64,000 nucleotides of DNA, taken from assembly GCF_029255285.1 (NCBI RefSeq), contig NZ_JAPUVI010000086.1, forward strand, positions 1 through 64,000. The letters run 5' to 3'. Below the pieces are notes generated by a model. That model was not told the origin of the DNA. It saw only the letters and a list, made by a program, of their open reading frames with translations, and did not search any database. The DNA is from Accumulibacter sp. (GTDB lineage: Bacteria; Pseudomonadota; Gammaproteobacteria; Burkholderiales; Rhodocyclaceae). Shown here piece by piece: positions 50,946-61,814 of the stretch; positions within the stretch are counted from its first letter, which is position 1; the number at the start of each line of letters is the position of its first letter. The position numbers were made by a program, and so were the translations under genes.

Positions 50946-53900
50946 ATGACGCGCTTACTGGCCCTCGGGCTGATGCTTCTGGTCTCGCTTGCCTCTGCGC
51001 AGCCGAGTGGTCTGCCGAGCGGACAGCCGTCCGCCAAGCCGGTGTTCACCATCGATCCGGGCGTGCACGCGGGCAACGCGTATCGCCTCGCGACAACGCC
51101 CGACGAACGTCATCTGGTCAGCGTCGGGCTCGACAAGACCATACGCGTCTGGGACGTCGACAGCGGACGGCAAGTGCGGCGACTCATTCTGCCGGTGGCC
51201 GGCCGCCATGACGGGCTGCTTTACGCGCTGTCCCTGTCGCCCGACGGCCGTCTGGCCGCCGTTGGCGGCAGTCTTTACAGCTTCGGCAAGGGACGCTCGG
51301 TGGCCATCGTCTCGCTGCAGGATGGCCGCATCGTAGGCGCTTTTCCCGGTTTCGAGTCACCGATCACGGCGCTTGCCTGGTCGTCCGACGGCCGCCTGCT
51401 GGCCATCGGTTTCGTCGACGACAGTGGCGGCACCGAAAGCGGCCTGCGCATCCTCGAGGTCGACGGCGGCCGCCGTGTGTTCGAGGACCGATCGCTGACG
51501 GGCAACATCTCGGCCCTTGCCTTTCGCGCCGACGGTACGCTCTTCGCGACTTCGCACAACTATCCCGCCGCCAGTCGGGTAGTCCTCTACAAGCCGGCCG
51601 GCACCGGTTTCAACCGCGTCGCCGAGCGCGTCCTGACGGACCGCGGCGCTTTTCGGGCCTACTGGACAGCCGACGAGCGGGCGGTCCTCGTTTTCGGCCA
51701 CGGCCTCTACGATGGCGAATCGCTCGCCGCGCTGCCGTATCGATTGAACCGCAGCGCCATGCCGACGGGCGTTCGCTCGCTGATCGTTCGCGAATCGCCC
51801 GACGGTCGCCATATCTTCGGCGCCGCCCACGCGCGCGACAGCGCCAGCGGGCTCATCCGGCGCTGGAACGGGACGGGCTACCAGCGCCAGGGCTTCGACG
51901 ACCTGCGTGTCCCCGACCGTCGCATCGCCGATGTCGTTGCTTTGCGCAGCGGCGTTCTCGCCTACCTTTCCGAAGACGGCGCGCTTGCCGCGGTCGGCCC
52001 GGACATGCAAATTCTCTGGCGCAACGCGCGCGCGGTGGCCGAACTCGATGGTCATCCCGAAGCGCTGCTGGTTTCCTCCGATGAGCAGCGGGTCGCGCTG
52101 CCGGTACTGGCCGAGCAGAAAGGCCGCCTGCTGGCCTTTACGCTCGACAACCCCGGGTTTGCCGCCGTCGACGCGGCCCGCGAAGCATGGCAGGCACCGC
52201 TGACCAGTCGCTCGGGTATGAATGTGCTGGCCTGGCAGGGGACGAGCGAAGGCACCGTCAATGGCCAGCCGCTTCCGAAAACCAACCGGCGCGAGCGCTC
52301 GCTGTCGGTAGCAGTGCATTCGAGCGAAGCGGCCTTGGTCTATGGATCGTCACAACGCTTCCTGCGCAAGGTAAGCGATCAGGGCGGCGAACTATGGAAA
52401 CGTTACCTGCAGGCCGACGTGGTCGCCGTAAATCTGCTCGAAAAGCGCGCTTTGGTCGTCGCCGCGACCCTCGACGGCTTCATTCATTTGCTGCGTTGGC
52501 GCGATGGCGAGCCACTGATGAGCTATTATCTGCAACCCGGCGACCGCAAGTGGCTGGCCATCTCACGGGCGGGCTATTACGAAGCCGCCATCGGCGCCGA
52601 GGACCATGCTGGCTGGATCGTCAGTAGCGACCCGGGGCGAACGGCCGACTTCTTTCCCCTGTCGCGTTTTCGCGCCACTTATCTGCTCCCGGGAATGGTT
52701 CGCCAGGTCCTTTCCGCTGGCGACCAGCGCCAGGGGATCGGCGCCGCCAAGCGCGAGCGCGGCAACGTGCGGACACTGGAGAGTGCCTCGACCGCCAAGC
52801 CCGCTGGTGATGCTCCGGCGCCATCGGCAGCGCGTCAGACGGCGAACGGGAAATCCGGAACGGGCCGGCCAGCCAGTCCCGACGACGGGCAGGGTCAGGA
52901 AATCAGTGCACCCGCTGTCGACCGTCTGCCGCCAGTGGTCGACATCGTCAGGCCGGGATACGAGGCCAGCGTCAGCAAATCGCCGCTCACGCTGGCTTAT
53001 CGGCTGCGCACGCCGGCCGGTGCACCGGTGATCCGAGTCCGGCTGCGGGTCAATGGCCAGGAAGCGCCGCTCGGCGCCGAGGCCTGGGTTGCGCAACCGG
53101 CCGGCGAGGCGACGCGCGAGCTGACTGTCGAACTGCCGGCCGAGGATGCCGAGTTGCAACTGATCGCCGAGAACGCCCACGGCGCCTCTGTACCGGCCGT
53201 CGTACGCGTGCGCTATCTGGGGGAAAAGAAAGTCGCGGCCGCCGAGAACGACCTCTATGTCCTGGCGGTCGGCGTGTCGGCCTACGACAAGCCTGAGTAT
53301 CGACTGGACCTCGCGGCCAAGGACGCCGCGGACTTTGCGACGCTGATGCGGCGACAGGAGGGAACGATGTACCGCAAGGTGGTCGTCCGCACGCTGGTGG
53401 ACGGCGCGGCGTCGAAACAGGCGGTCGAAGCGGCGCTGGCCTGGCTGAGAGGTGCCGTCCGGCCGCACGATACGGCGATGGTCTTTCTCGCCGGACATGG
53501 CGTCAACGATGGTCGCGGCGAGTATCTCTACCTGCCGCGCGATGCCGACGCGTCGCGCCTCGACGCCACCGGCGTCAGCTTCTCGCTGATCCGCCGGACC
53601 CTGACCAGTCTGCCCGGCCGTACGCTGATGTTCGTGGACACCTGCCACGCCGGCAACGTCATCGGCACAGCGCGCCAGCGGCTCGACAACACCGAGGCCA
53701 TCAACGAACTGGCGAGCGCTGAGAACAACATCGTCGTCTTCGCGTCGTCCGCGGGAACGCAGGAATCGATGGAGGATCCGGCGTGGGGCAACGGAGCCTT
53801 TACCAAGGCTCTGCTCGAGGGCCTGCGCGGCGCGGCCGATCTGAAGAAACGCGGCCGGATCACTTACAAGCAACTCGACGCCTACGTCTCGGACCGCGTC

Positions 53901-53999
53901 GACGAACTGACGCGCGGACTGCAGACGCCGGTCACGCCGGTACTGCAGGGTCTGCCGGATTTCATCATCGTACTGCTTGCCCAGTGGCGACAGCCATGA
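50946..53999 (+). CDS. Large exported WD40-like / caspase-fold (peptidase C14) protein
   Basis: The 1017-residue precursor has a signal peptide cleaved near A-S-A-Q-P. About 550 residues of beta-propeller-like sequence follow, with WD-type repeats such as D-K-T-I-R-V-W-D-V and L-S-P-D-G-R-L-A-A-V. A Pro/Ser-rich linker (about 595-660), an Ig-like segment (about 665-755) and a C-terminal caspase domain (about 765-1015) complete it. The catalytic His851 is in L-A-G-H-G-V and Cys900 in V-D-T-C-H-A-G-N. It is therefore probably an active Arg/Lys- or Asp-specific cysteine peptidase in the periplasm. The ATG at 50946 has AGGAGG upstream. The targets are unknown. Confidence 0.9.
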   Translation: MTRLLALGLMLLVSLASAQPSGLPSGQPSAKPVFTIDPGVHAGNAYRLATTPDERHLVSVGLDKTIRVWDVDSGRQVRRLILPVAGRHDGLLYALSLSPDGRLAAVGGSLYSFGKGRSVAIVSLQDGRIVGAFPGFESPITALAWSSDGRLLAIGFVDDSGGTESGLRILEVDGGRRVFEDRSLTGNISALAFRADGTLFATSHNYPAASRVVLYKPAGTGFNRVAERVLTDRGAFRAYWTADERAVLVFGHGLYDGESLAALPYRLNRSAMPTGVRSLIVRESPDGRHIFGAAHARDSASGLIRRWNGTGYQRQGFDDLRVPDRRIADVVALRSGVLAYLSEDGALAAVGPDMQILWRNARAVAELDGHPEALLVSSDEQRVALPVLAEQKGRLLAFTLDNPGFAAVDAAREAWQAPLTSRSGMNVLAWQGTSEGTVNGQPLPKTNRRERSLSVAVHSSEAALVYGSSQRFLRKVSDQGGELWKRYLQADVVAVNLLEKRALVVAATLDGFIHLLRWRDGEPLMSYYLQPGDRKWLAISRAGYYEAAIGAEDHAGWIVSSDPGRTADFFPLSRFRATYLLPGMVRQVLSAGDQRQGIGAAKRERGNVRTLESASTAKPAGDAPAPSAARQTANGKSGTGRPASPDDGQGQEISAPAVDRLPPVVDIVRPGYEASVSKSPLTLAYRLRTPAGAPVIRVRLRVNGQEAPLGAEAWVAQPAGEATRELTVELPAEDAELQLIAENAHGASVPAVVRVRYLGEKKVAAAENDLYVLAVGVSAYDKPEYRLDLAAKDAADFATLMRRQEGTMYRKVVVRTLVDGAASKQAVEAALAWLRGAVRPHDTAMVFLAGHGVNDGRGEYLYLPRDADASRLDATGVSFSLIRRTLTSLPGRTLMFVDTCHAGNVIGTARQRLDNTEAINELASAENNIVVFASSAGTQESMEDPAWGNGAFTKALLEGLRGAADLKKRGRITYKQLDAYVSDRVDELTRGLQTPVTPVLQGLPDFIIVLLAQWRQP

Positions 54000-54021
54000 C
54001 CTTTTGTGAAAGTCAAGCCTA

Positions 54022-55185
54022 ATGCGTCCCCCACCTCTTGCCGGTCTTCGCGTCCTCGATCTGACACGCCTTTTGCCAGGGCCGCTGGCCAGCATGCACC
54101 TTGCCGACCTTGGTGCTGACGTCGTCAAGATCGAAGACACCGGCGCTGGCGACTACGCGCGCGGCGCCGGCGCGATCCATGGCCAGATCAGCTATTTCCA
54201 GCTCGTCAACCGCAACAAGCGCAGCCTTTGCCTCGACCTCAAGCAGGCGGCGGGAGTCGCCGCCTTCATGCGCCTCGCGGCGACAGCCGACGTCATTCTC
54301 GAGGGCTTCCGCCCTGGCGTTGTAGACAAGCTGGGTATCGGCTACGCGGCCGTCGCGGCGATCAACCCGCGCGTTACTTACTGTGCGATTACCGGCTACG
54401 GGCAGGACGGACCTTACCGCGACCGCGCCGGCCACGACCTCAACTATCTCGCCTATTGCGGGCTGCTCGACCAGATCGGCCTGCCCGGCAGCGCACCGGC
54501 GGTGCCGAATTTCCAGATCGGCGATCTCCTCGGCGGCTCGCTGACCGCGTTGCTCGGGGTGCTGGCCGGGGTCGTCGACGCGCGCCAGAGCGGCCGCGGC
54601 CGTTACGTCGATGTGTCGATGACCGACGCCGTTTTCGCGCACACTCTCTTTCCGCTGCTCGCCGTTCTTGGCCTGGGGCAGGCGCTACCGCGTGGCGAAG
54701 ACGTCCTCTCGGGCGGCATGCCTAGCTACGGCGTCTATGCGACGCGTGACGGCCGATACATGGCGGTTAGTGCGATGGAGCCGAAGTTCTGGCAAGGCCT
54801 TTGCGACGCCATCGAACGCCCGGACCTCAAACCGTTCGCCTTTGCTTGCGGCGCCGACGGCCAGCGTATTCGGCGCGAACTTGAGCTGGCCTTCGCCGAA
54901 CGTAGCTTTGCCGAGTGGACGACCGTCTTCGAGCGCGTCGACTGCTGCGTGACCCCAGTACTGCGCCTCGAGGAGAGTATCGAGAACGCGCAACTGCGGG
55001 CGCGGGCCATGATCGTCGAGGTCGACGGCGTCAAGCAATTTGCCCCGCCGTTCAAGATCAGTGACCTACCCTTCGAGGCTCGGCTGCCACCGCCGGCCGC
55101 GGGCGAGCACAGCGAGGACGTTCTACGGTCCGCCGGTTTCAGTGATCAAGAGATCGGCGGCCTGCGCGCGCAGAAAGTGATCTGA
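54022..55185 (+). CDS. CaiB/BaiF CoA-transferase family protein (alpha-methylacyl-CoA racemase-like)
   Basis: The 387-residue class III CoA-transferase fold has the N-terminal L-R-V-L-D-L-T-R-L-L-P-G-P, the V-K-I-E-D motif, N-R-N-K-R-S-L, and the segment G-H-D-L-N-Y-L-A. That last segment carries the His/Asp pair used by alpha-methylacyl-CoA racemase rather than by true transferases. It likely epimerises 2-methyl-branched acyl-CoAs, or transfers CoA. It starts 22 nt after the caspase-like gene; a functional link is not evident. Confidence 0.85.
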   Translation: MRPPPLAGLRVLDLTRLLPGPLASMHLADLGADVVKIEDTGAGDYARGAGAIHGQISYFQLVNRNKRSLCLDLKQAAGVAAFMRLAATADVILEGFRPGVVDKLGIGYAAVAAINPRVTYCAITGYGQDGPYRDRAGHDLNYLAYCGLLDQIGLPGSAPAVPNFQIGDLLGGSLTALLGVLAGVVDARQSGRGRYVDVSMTDAVFAHTLFPLLAVLGLGQALPRGEDVLSGGMPSYGVYATRDGRYMAVSAMEPKFWQGLCDAIERPDLKPFAFACGADGQRIRRELELAFAERSFAEWTTVFERVDCCVTPVLRLEESIENAQLRARAMIVEVDGVKQFAPPFKISDLPFEARLPPPAAGEHSEDVLRSAGFSDQEIGGLRAQKVI

Positions 55186-55251
55186 TTCCTTCCCACTGCG
55201 TCATGGTCACGCGAGCCGGGCGGCCACCGGGCCAGCGGCGCGACCCCGACA

Positions 55252-56127
55252 TCAGGCGGGCGGCGAGTCCGGTTCGAGCGCCCGAATGGCTAGCACGCCG
55301 ACCGAGATGTTGTCGCTGCCGCCGCGCTCGCGCGCCAGTTGGATGAGTTGCCGGCAGGCTTCCTCCGGCTCCGCAGTATCGACGATGCGGGCGATCTCGC
55401 GCGCATCGACAGTGTCCCACAGCCCGTCGGAACAGAGAACGAAACAGTCGCCAACTTGCGGCGGATCGCCATGCTGAGCGATGACCCACAGCTTCTCCTG
55501 TGTTCCCACGGAACGCAGGAGAACGTTGCGGGCCGGGTGATGGGCCGCCTGCTCGGGGCGGATCAGGCGGTTCTTGACCATCTCTGCCACGAAGCTGTCG
55601 TCCTCGGTGAGCTGCCTGCAGCGACCGGCACGGCAGCGGTACAAGCGACTGTCGCCGACATGGGCAAAGAGTACGCCACTGCCCACCAGAACGAGGGCCG
55701 TGGCCGTCGTGCCCATACCCTCGAGCCTCGAGTCCGCCGCGGCGGCGCGAAACACGGCACCGTTCGCTTCGCGCACCGCCAATGCCAGCGCCTGCGCGGC
55801 GGCGTCGCTCGTTGTCGCGTAATAGTAGCGACAGATCGTCTCGACCGCTATGGCGCTCGCCACTTCGCCTCCGTTGTGCCCACCCATGCCGTCCGCGACC
55901 ACCGCCAGCACACCGAGCCGCCGACGAACTTCGGCATCGCCCGGCGAGACGAAGGCGATCGAATCCTGATTGCTCTCGCGCACGCAGCCGACATCGCTCG
56001 CCATGAACGCGTCGACCACGTAGTCTGGCGGGGTAGCGCGTGGCGCGGCCACGCCACTCTTCCGACCGAACTGACCCGGCCAGAAACGCGACACCGCTCC
56101 CGCCACTCGCGAACTCCACTTGCCCAT
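55252..56127 (-). CDS. PP2C family Ser/Thr protein phosphatase
   Basis: The 291-residue protein shows all PP2C motifs in order: S-D-V-G-C-V-R-E-S-N-Q-D, V-A-D-G-M-G-G-H, G-M-G-T-T-A, A-H-V-G-D-S-R-L-Y, C-S-D-G-L-W-D and R-G-G-S-D-N-I-S-V. The metal-binding aspartates are intact. An N-terminal stretch of about 35 basic residues precedes the domain. Such PrpC/Stp-type enzymes reverse Ser/Thr kinase signalling, often in type VI secretion or cell-wall control. No partner kinase or FHA protein is adjacent. It is convergent with the CoA-transferase gene. Confidence 0.9.
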   Translation of the reverse strand: MGKWSSRVAGAVSRFWPGQFGRKSGVAAPRATPPDYVVDAFMASDVGCVRESNQDSIAFVSPGDAEVRRRLGVLAVVADGMGGHNGGEVASAIAVETICRYYYATTSDAAAQALALAVREANGAVFRAAAADSRLEGMGTTATALVLVGSGVLFAHVGDSRLYRCRAGRCRQLTEDDSFVAEMVKNRLIRPEQAAHHPARNVLLRSVGTQEKLWVIAQHGDPPQVGDCFVLCSDGLWDTVDAREIARIVDTAEPEEACRQLIQLARERGGSDNISVGVLAIRALEPDSPPA

Positions 56128-56494
56128 CTCGATTTCCCTTGCCCTGGAGCAGCGCCCCGCATCACGCGACCACCGGAAGCGACGCCTTCCGGCTTACGGT
56201 TAGCATTGTGCCAGTCCATCCGCCTTCTTCGTATACGTGGCGCAGTCATTTTCCATCGTCGAAACGCCGACGCGCGCCGCCTGACCGCGTGACCTTAGGG
56301 CGCCGTGCGGTGGCTGAGCGCCGCACCGTGGCGGAGAATCGCGACGCACCGGCAAGGTGCATCGCCCGCGCCGCGCGCACCACGCGCTCGCACCGCACGC
56401 CTTCGCTTTCCCCTGATCCAGCGGGCGGCAGACATCCAGGAACATGGCACGATTAGTGCTTCATTCGCAACAACACACACTGGCGGTGAGCATC
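56128..56494. other. Divergent intergenic region (367 nt)
   Basis: I see no gene here. It separates the PP2C gene from the ATP-grasp pair and is GC-rich with scattered CGC/GCG runs. No clear promoter, terminator or RNA was identified. Confidence 0.5.
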
Positions 56495-57910
56495 ATGAGC
56501 GGGAATTCCTACAATGAAATGTACGACGCGGCAGGGACGCTGCGGCCGCACTACCAAGCCTTTGCCGACTGGCTCGCGGCCATGCCGCCAGAGCGCCTGG
56601 CGCGCAAGCGGGCAGAGGCCGACACGGCCTTTCACCGGGTCGGGATCACTTTCGCCGTCTACGGCGAGGAAGCCGGCACCGAGCGCTTGATCCCCTTCGA
56701 CATCATCCCACGCATCATCCCGGCGGCCGAATGGGCCGCGCTGCAGGCAGGTTTGTGGCAGCGTGTGAAAGCGCTCAACGCTTTCCTGAACGACATCTAT
56801 CACGACCAGGAGATCCTGCGTGCGGGAAAAATTCCCGCCGATCAAGTGCTCAACAACGCGCAATTCCGCCGCGAGATGATGGGCGTAGACGTGCCATCCG
56901 GAATCTATGCGCACATTGCCGGGGTCGACATCGTACGCGCCGGGGCGGGCGAATCCTACGTCCTGGAAGACAATCTCCGGGTACCGTCCGGCGTTTCCTA
57001 CATGATCGAAGACCGCAAGATGATGATGCGGCTCTTCCCCGAACTTTTCTCGCGGCATCTGATCGCACCCGTCCAGCATTATCCCGACATGCTGCTCGAA
57101 AACCTGCGCACTGTCGCGCCAAAGGGCGTCAGCAATCCGACGGTCGTCCTGTTGACGCCGGGAGCCTACAACAGCGCCTATTTCGAACACACTTTCCTGG
57201 CGCAGCAGATGGGAATCGAGCTCGTCGAAGGCAGGGACCTCTTCGTCAAGGACGAAACGGTCTTCATGCGCACGACGCAGGGACCGCAACGGGTCGATGT
57301 CATCTACCGCCGGCTGGACGACGACTTCCTCGATCCGCTGGTCTTCAACAAGGAATCGATGCTCGGCGTGCCGGGCTTGCTGTCAGCCTATCGTTCGGGC
57401 CATGTCACGCTGGCCAACGCGATCGGCACGGGAGTGGCCGACGACAAGTCGATTTACCCCTACGTACCGCAGATGATCAGTTTCTATCTCGGCGAAAAGC
57501 CGAAGCTGAAGAACGTTCCGACCTGGATGTTGCGTCAACCGGAGGACCTCGAGTACGCACTGGCACACCTGTCGGAACTGGTGGTCAAGGAGGTGCATGG
57601 CGCCGGCGGTTACGGAATGCTGGTCGGGCCGGCGGCGACCAAGGCCGAGATCGAAGAGTTTCGGGCCCGCATCGTCGCCACGCCGGAGAAATATATCGCG
57701 CAGCCGACGCTGGCCTTGTCGAGCTGTCCAACCTTCGTCGATTCGGGGATCGCGCCGCGCCACCTCGACCTGCGTCCCTTCGTCCTTTCCGGCAAGCAGA
57801 TTGGACTGGTGCCGGGCGGCCTCACACGAGTAGCCTTGCGCGAAGGCTCACTGGTTGTGAATTCATCGCAAGGTGGTGGCACCAAAGACACCTGGGTGCT
57901 GGAAAACTGA
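56495..57910 (+). CDS. Circularly permuted ATP-grasp protein (DUF404/DUF407 type)
   Basis: The 471-residue protein starts Y-N-E-M-Y-D-A-A-G-T-L-R-P-H-Y, the usual opening of this family. It carries H-I-A-G-V-D-I-V-R, Y-V-L-E-D-N-L-R-V-P-S-G-V-S-Y and the later V-V-K-E-V-H-G-A-G-G-Y-G-M, the permuted ATP-grasp motifs. It should form an amide or peptide-like bond using ATP; the substrate is unknown. The family is found with alpha-E and transglutaminase-like genes in predicted peptide-modification islands. I chose ATG 56495 because the alignment begins there; the frame is open to 56444. The next gene starts 18 nt after its stop. Confidence 0.9.
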   Translation: MSGNSYNEMYDAAGTLRPHYQAFADWLAAMPPERLARKRAEADTAFHRVGITFAVYGEEAGTERLIPFDIIPRIIPAAEWAALQAGLWQRVKALNAFLNDIYHDQEILRAGKIPADQVLNNAQFRREMMGVDVPSGIYAHIAGVDIVRAGAGESYVLEDNLRVPSGVSYMIEDRKMMMRLFPELFSRHLIAPVQHYPDMLLENLRTVAPKGVSNPTVVLLTPGAYNSAYFEHTFLAQQMGIELVEGRDLFVKDETVFMRTTQGPQRVDVIYRRLDDDFLDPLVFNKESMLGVPGLLSAYRSGHVTLANAIGTGVADDKSIYPYVPQMISFYLGEKPKLKNVPTWMLRQPEDLEYALAHLSELVVKEVHGAGGYGMLVGPAATKAEIEEFRARIVATPEKYIAQPTLALSSCPTFVDSGIAPRHLDLRPFVLSGKQIGLVPGGLTRVALREGSLVVNSSQGGGTKDTWVLEN

Positions 57911-57928
57911 GCTGGACGGAGAACCGAC

Positions 57929-58861
57929 ATGCTGAGCCGAACTGCCGATCACCTCTACTGGATGGCGCGTTACACCGAGCGGGCGGAAAACCTCGCACGA
58001 CTGCTCGACGTTTCTTACCAGATGTCCCTGGTACCGCAATCGGTCGCCGCACAGAATGAAAACTGGCGCGCCATCCTGGCGCTCAACAGCCTCGAAGCGG
58101 CTTTCGCGCAAGTCTATGCCGAGGTGAATGTCGACAACGTGCTGCGCTTCATGGTTGCCGACCCCGCGAATCCCTCGTCGATCTACACCTGTTTGCGGGC
58201 GGCACGCGAAAACGCGCACGCCGTGCGCGGCACTCTCACCGCCGAAATGTGGGAGAGCGTCAACGCCACCTGGATCGAACTGCGCGAGCAGACTTTCGAG
58301 CAAATTCATTCGCGCGGCGTCAGCGAGTTTTTCGACTGGGTCAAGCTGCGCTCGGCGGTAACGCGCGGGGTGACCTTCGGCACCATGTTGAAGGATGATT
58401 CGCTCCACTTCATCCGCCTCGGCGGCTTGTTGGAGCGTGGTGACAATACGGCCCGCATTCTCGACATGCAGTACCACATCCTGCGCAACGGCGACGAGGG
58501 AGCGAGCGATTTCTACCGCTGGGGTGCTTTGCTGCGTTCGCTCTCGGCCTTCCAGGTCTACCGCAAGGTGTATCGCGACGCGATCACGCCCGGCCGAGTC
58601 GCCGAGTTGCTGATCCTGCGCGTAGATATGCCGCGCTCCCTGCACGCCTGTGCCGACGGCATCGTACGCATGTTGCAGCTGATCGCCAACAACGCTTCGG
58701 CTGAAACCGAGCGCCAAGCCGGCGTTCTGCATGCCGGACTCCATTTTGCGCGCATCGAGGACATCCTGTCCGGCGGCCTGCACGAGTATCTGACCGATTT
58801 TATGGACCGCATCTACGAACTCGGTGACGGCATCAGCCGCGATTTCCTGGTGGCTGCCTGA
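57929..58861 (+). CDS. Alpha-E domain protein (DUF403)
   Basis: The 310-residue all-helical protein starts M-L-S-R-T-A-D-H-L-Y-W-M-A-R-Y-T-E-R-A-E, the DUF403 signature, and contains several E-x-x-R helices and a second R-G-D-N-T-A-R-I-L-D motif. The function is unknown; it is nearly always paired with the permuted ATP-grasp protein as a likely complex. The transglutaminase-like gene that typically completes the cluster is missing: the next 296 nt hold no gene, then tRNA-Val. Confidence 0.9.
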   Translation: MLSRTADHLYWMARYTERAENLARLLDVSYQMSLVPQSVAAQNENWRAILALNSLEAAFAQVYAEVNVDNVLRFMVADPANPSSIYTCLRAARENAHAVRGTLTAEMWESVNATWIELREQTFEQIHSRGVSEFFDWVKLRSAVTRGVTFGTMLKDDSLHFIRLGGLLERGDNTARILDMQYHILRNGDEGASDFYRWGALLRSLSAFQVYRKVYRDAITPGRVAELLILRVDMPRSLHACADGIVRMLQLIANNASAETERQAGVLHAGLHFARIEDILSGGLHEYLTDFMDRIYELGDGISRDFLVAA

Positions 58862-59157
58862 GCGTCCTTTTGGCAATCGGCCGGCTCTGGCGCGCCAGGC
58901 ATCGCCTCGCCCGGCGCCTTGCCCAAGCGCCCGCGCCCGGGCGGCGATTGACCCGACTAAGGACTTGTGATGTAATCCGACTTTGTGTTCGGTGAGTCAT
59001 CTGGGCCGGACCAGGGAGCGCACGAGTTCGCCGCGCCCGTCTGGGCGGCGCGCTGACCGGACGGTGGCCGGAAGGTTTTGTGGTGCTCCGGCTGGCGCGA
59101 TGGCTGCCTGTTGGCAGCCGGTATGCGGTCTGAAGGTCATCCTTGAACCATGAAGCA

Positions 59158-59232
59158 GGGCGATTAACTCAGCGGTAGAGTGCCACCTTCACACGGTGGA
59201 AGTCAGTGGTTCGAACCCACTATCGCCCACCA
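59158..59232 (+). tRNA. tRNA-Val (anticodon CAC)
   Basis: The acceptor stem GGGCGAT/ATCGCCC has discriminator A and an encoded CCA. The anticodon arm CCACC-TTCACAC-GGTGG places CAC in the loop. The T arm is GTGG-TTCGAAC-CCAC. It reads GUG codons, a major valine codon at this GC content. It lies 51 nt upstream of the DUF3579 gene. Confidence 0.95.
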
Positions 59233-59283
59233 CCTCGACAAGACAAGCATTCCCGGCTCACCTCGTTACGACATCACCGAGAC

Positions 59284-61058
<1,775 letters not shown>

Positions 61059-61061
61059 GAT

Positions 61062-61814
61062 TCAGGATCTCAGTTTGTAGCCGCTGCGGAGCAGCGCCAG
61101 TGTCGCCGCCGCGGCGACCAAAAAACTGGTCACGACGACGGCCAGACTGGTTTCCGGCGCGACGTCCGAGACGCCGAAAAAGCCGAAACGAAAGCCGTCG
61201 ATCATATAGAACACGGGATTGAAGCGCGACACCTGCTGCCAGAATTCGGGCAATGAATGAATCGAGTAGAAAACCCCGGAGAGCATAGTCAAGGGCATGA
61301 TCAGGAAGTTCTGAAAGGCTGCCAACTGGTCGAACTTGTCGGCCCAGATGCCCGCGATGATACCCAGGGTGCCCATGATGCCGCCGCCGACGACGATGAA
61401 AGCCAGAATCCAGAGCGGTGCGACAAAGCTAGGCAGGGCAAACCACAAGGTGACCGCCAACACGCCAAGCCCGACCATCAGGCCGCGCAGCATCGCAGCG
61501 ACGACATAGGCGAGAAAGAACTCGACGTAGGAAATCGGCGGCAGAAGGACGAACACCACGCTGCCGGTGACTTTCGACTGGATCAGGCTGGACGAACTGT
61601 TGGCGAAAGCGTTCTGCAAGGCCGACATCATGACCAGGCCGGGAATCAGGAAGGCGGTGTAGGGCACGCCGTGCACCTGTACGTGCGCCTCGAGCACATG
61701 CGAGAAGATCATCAGATAAAGCAGCGCCGTCAGCACCGGCGCGCCGACAGTCTGAAAGCTGACCTTCCAGAAGCGCAGCACTTCCTTGTAGAGCAGGGTC
61801 CGGAAACCGCTCAT
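61062..61814 (-). CDS. ABC-2 type transporter permease (YadH-like)
   Basis: The 250-residue protein has six predicted membrane helices. It has the ABC-2 motif around P-L-T-M-L-S-G-V-F-Y-S and the N-terminal L-Y-K-E-V-L-R-F-W-K. It forms an exporter with the ATPase encoded just upstream, whose stop codon it overlaps by four bases. The substrate is unknown; the conserved association with mla and murA genes suggests an envelope component. Confidence 0.9.
   Translation of the reverse strand: MSGFRTLLYKEVLRFWKVSFQTVGAPVLTALLYLMIFSHVLEAHVQVHGVPYTAFLIPGLVMMSALQNAFANSSSSLIQSKVTGSVVFVLLPPISYVEFFLAYVVAAMLRGLMVGLGVLAVTLWFALPSFVAPLWILAFIVVGGGIMGTLGIIAGIWADKFDQLAAFQNFLIMPLTMLSGVFYSIHSLPEFWQQVSRFNPVFYMIDGFRFGFFGVSDVAPETSLAVVVTSFLVAAAATLALLRSGYKLRS

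Noticed and set aside
50446-50949. A 167-codon plus-strand frame in the gap before the caspase-like gene
   Set aside because: It has no domain, many isolated Cys and Arg residues, no ribosome site at a sensible start, and runs into the caspase ribosome-binding region.
59102-59119. GGCTGCC/GGCAGCC hairpin upstream of tRNA-Val as a terminator
   Set aside because: No T-run follows on either strand; it is just a stem in a GC-rich spacer.
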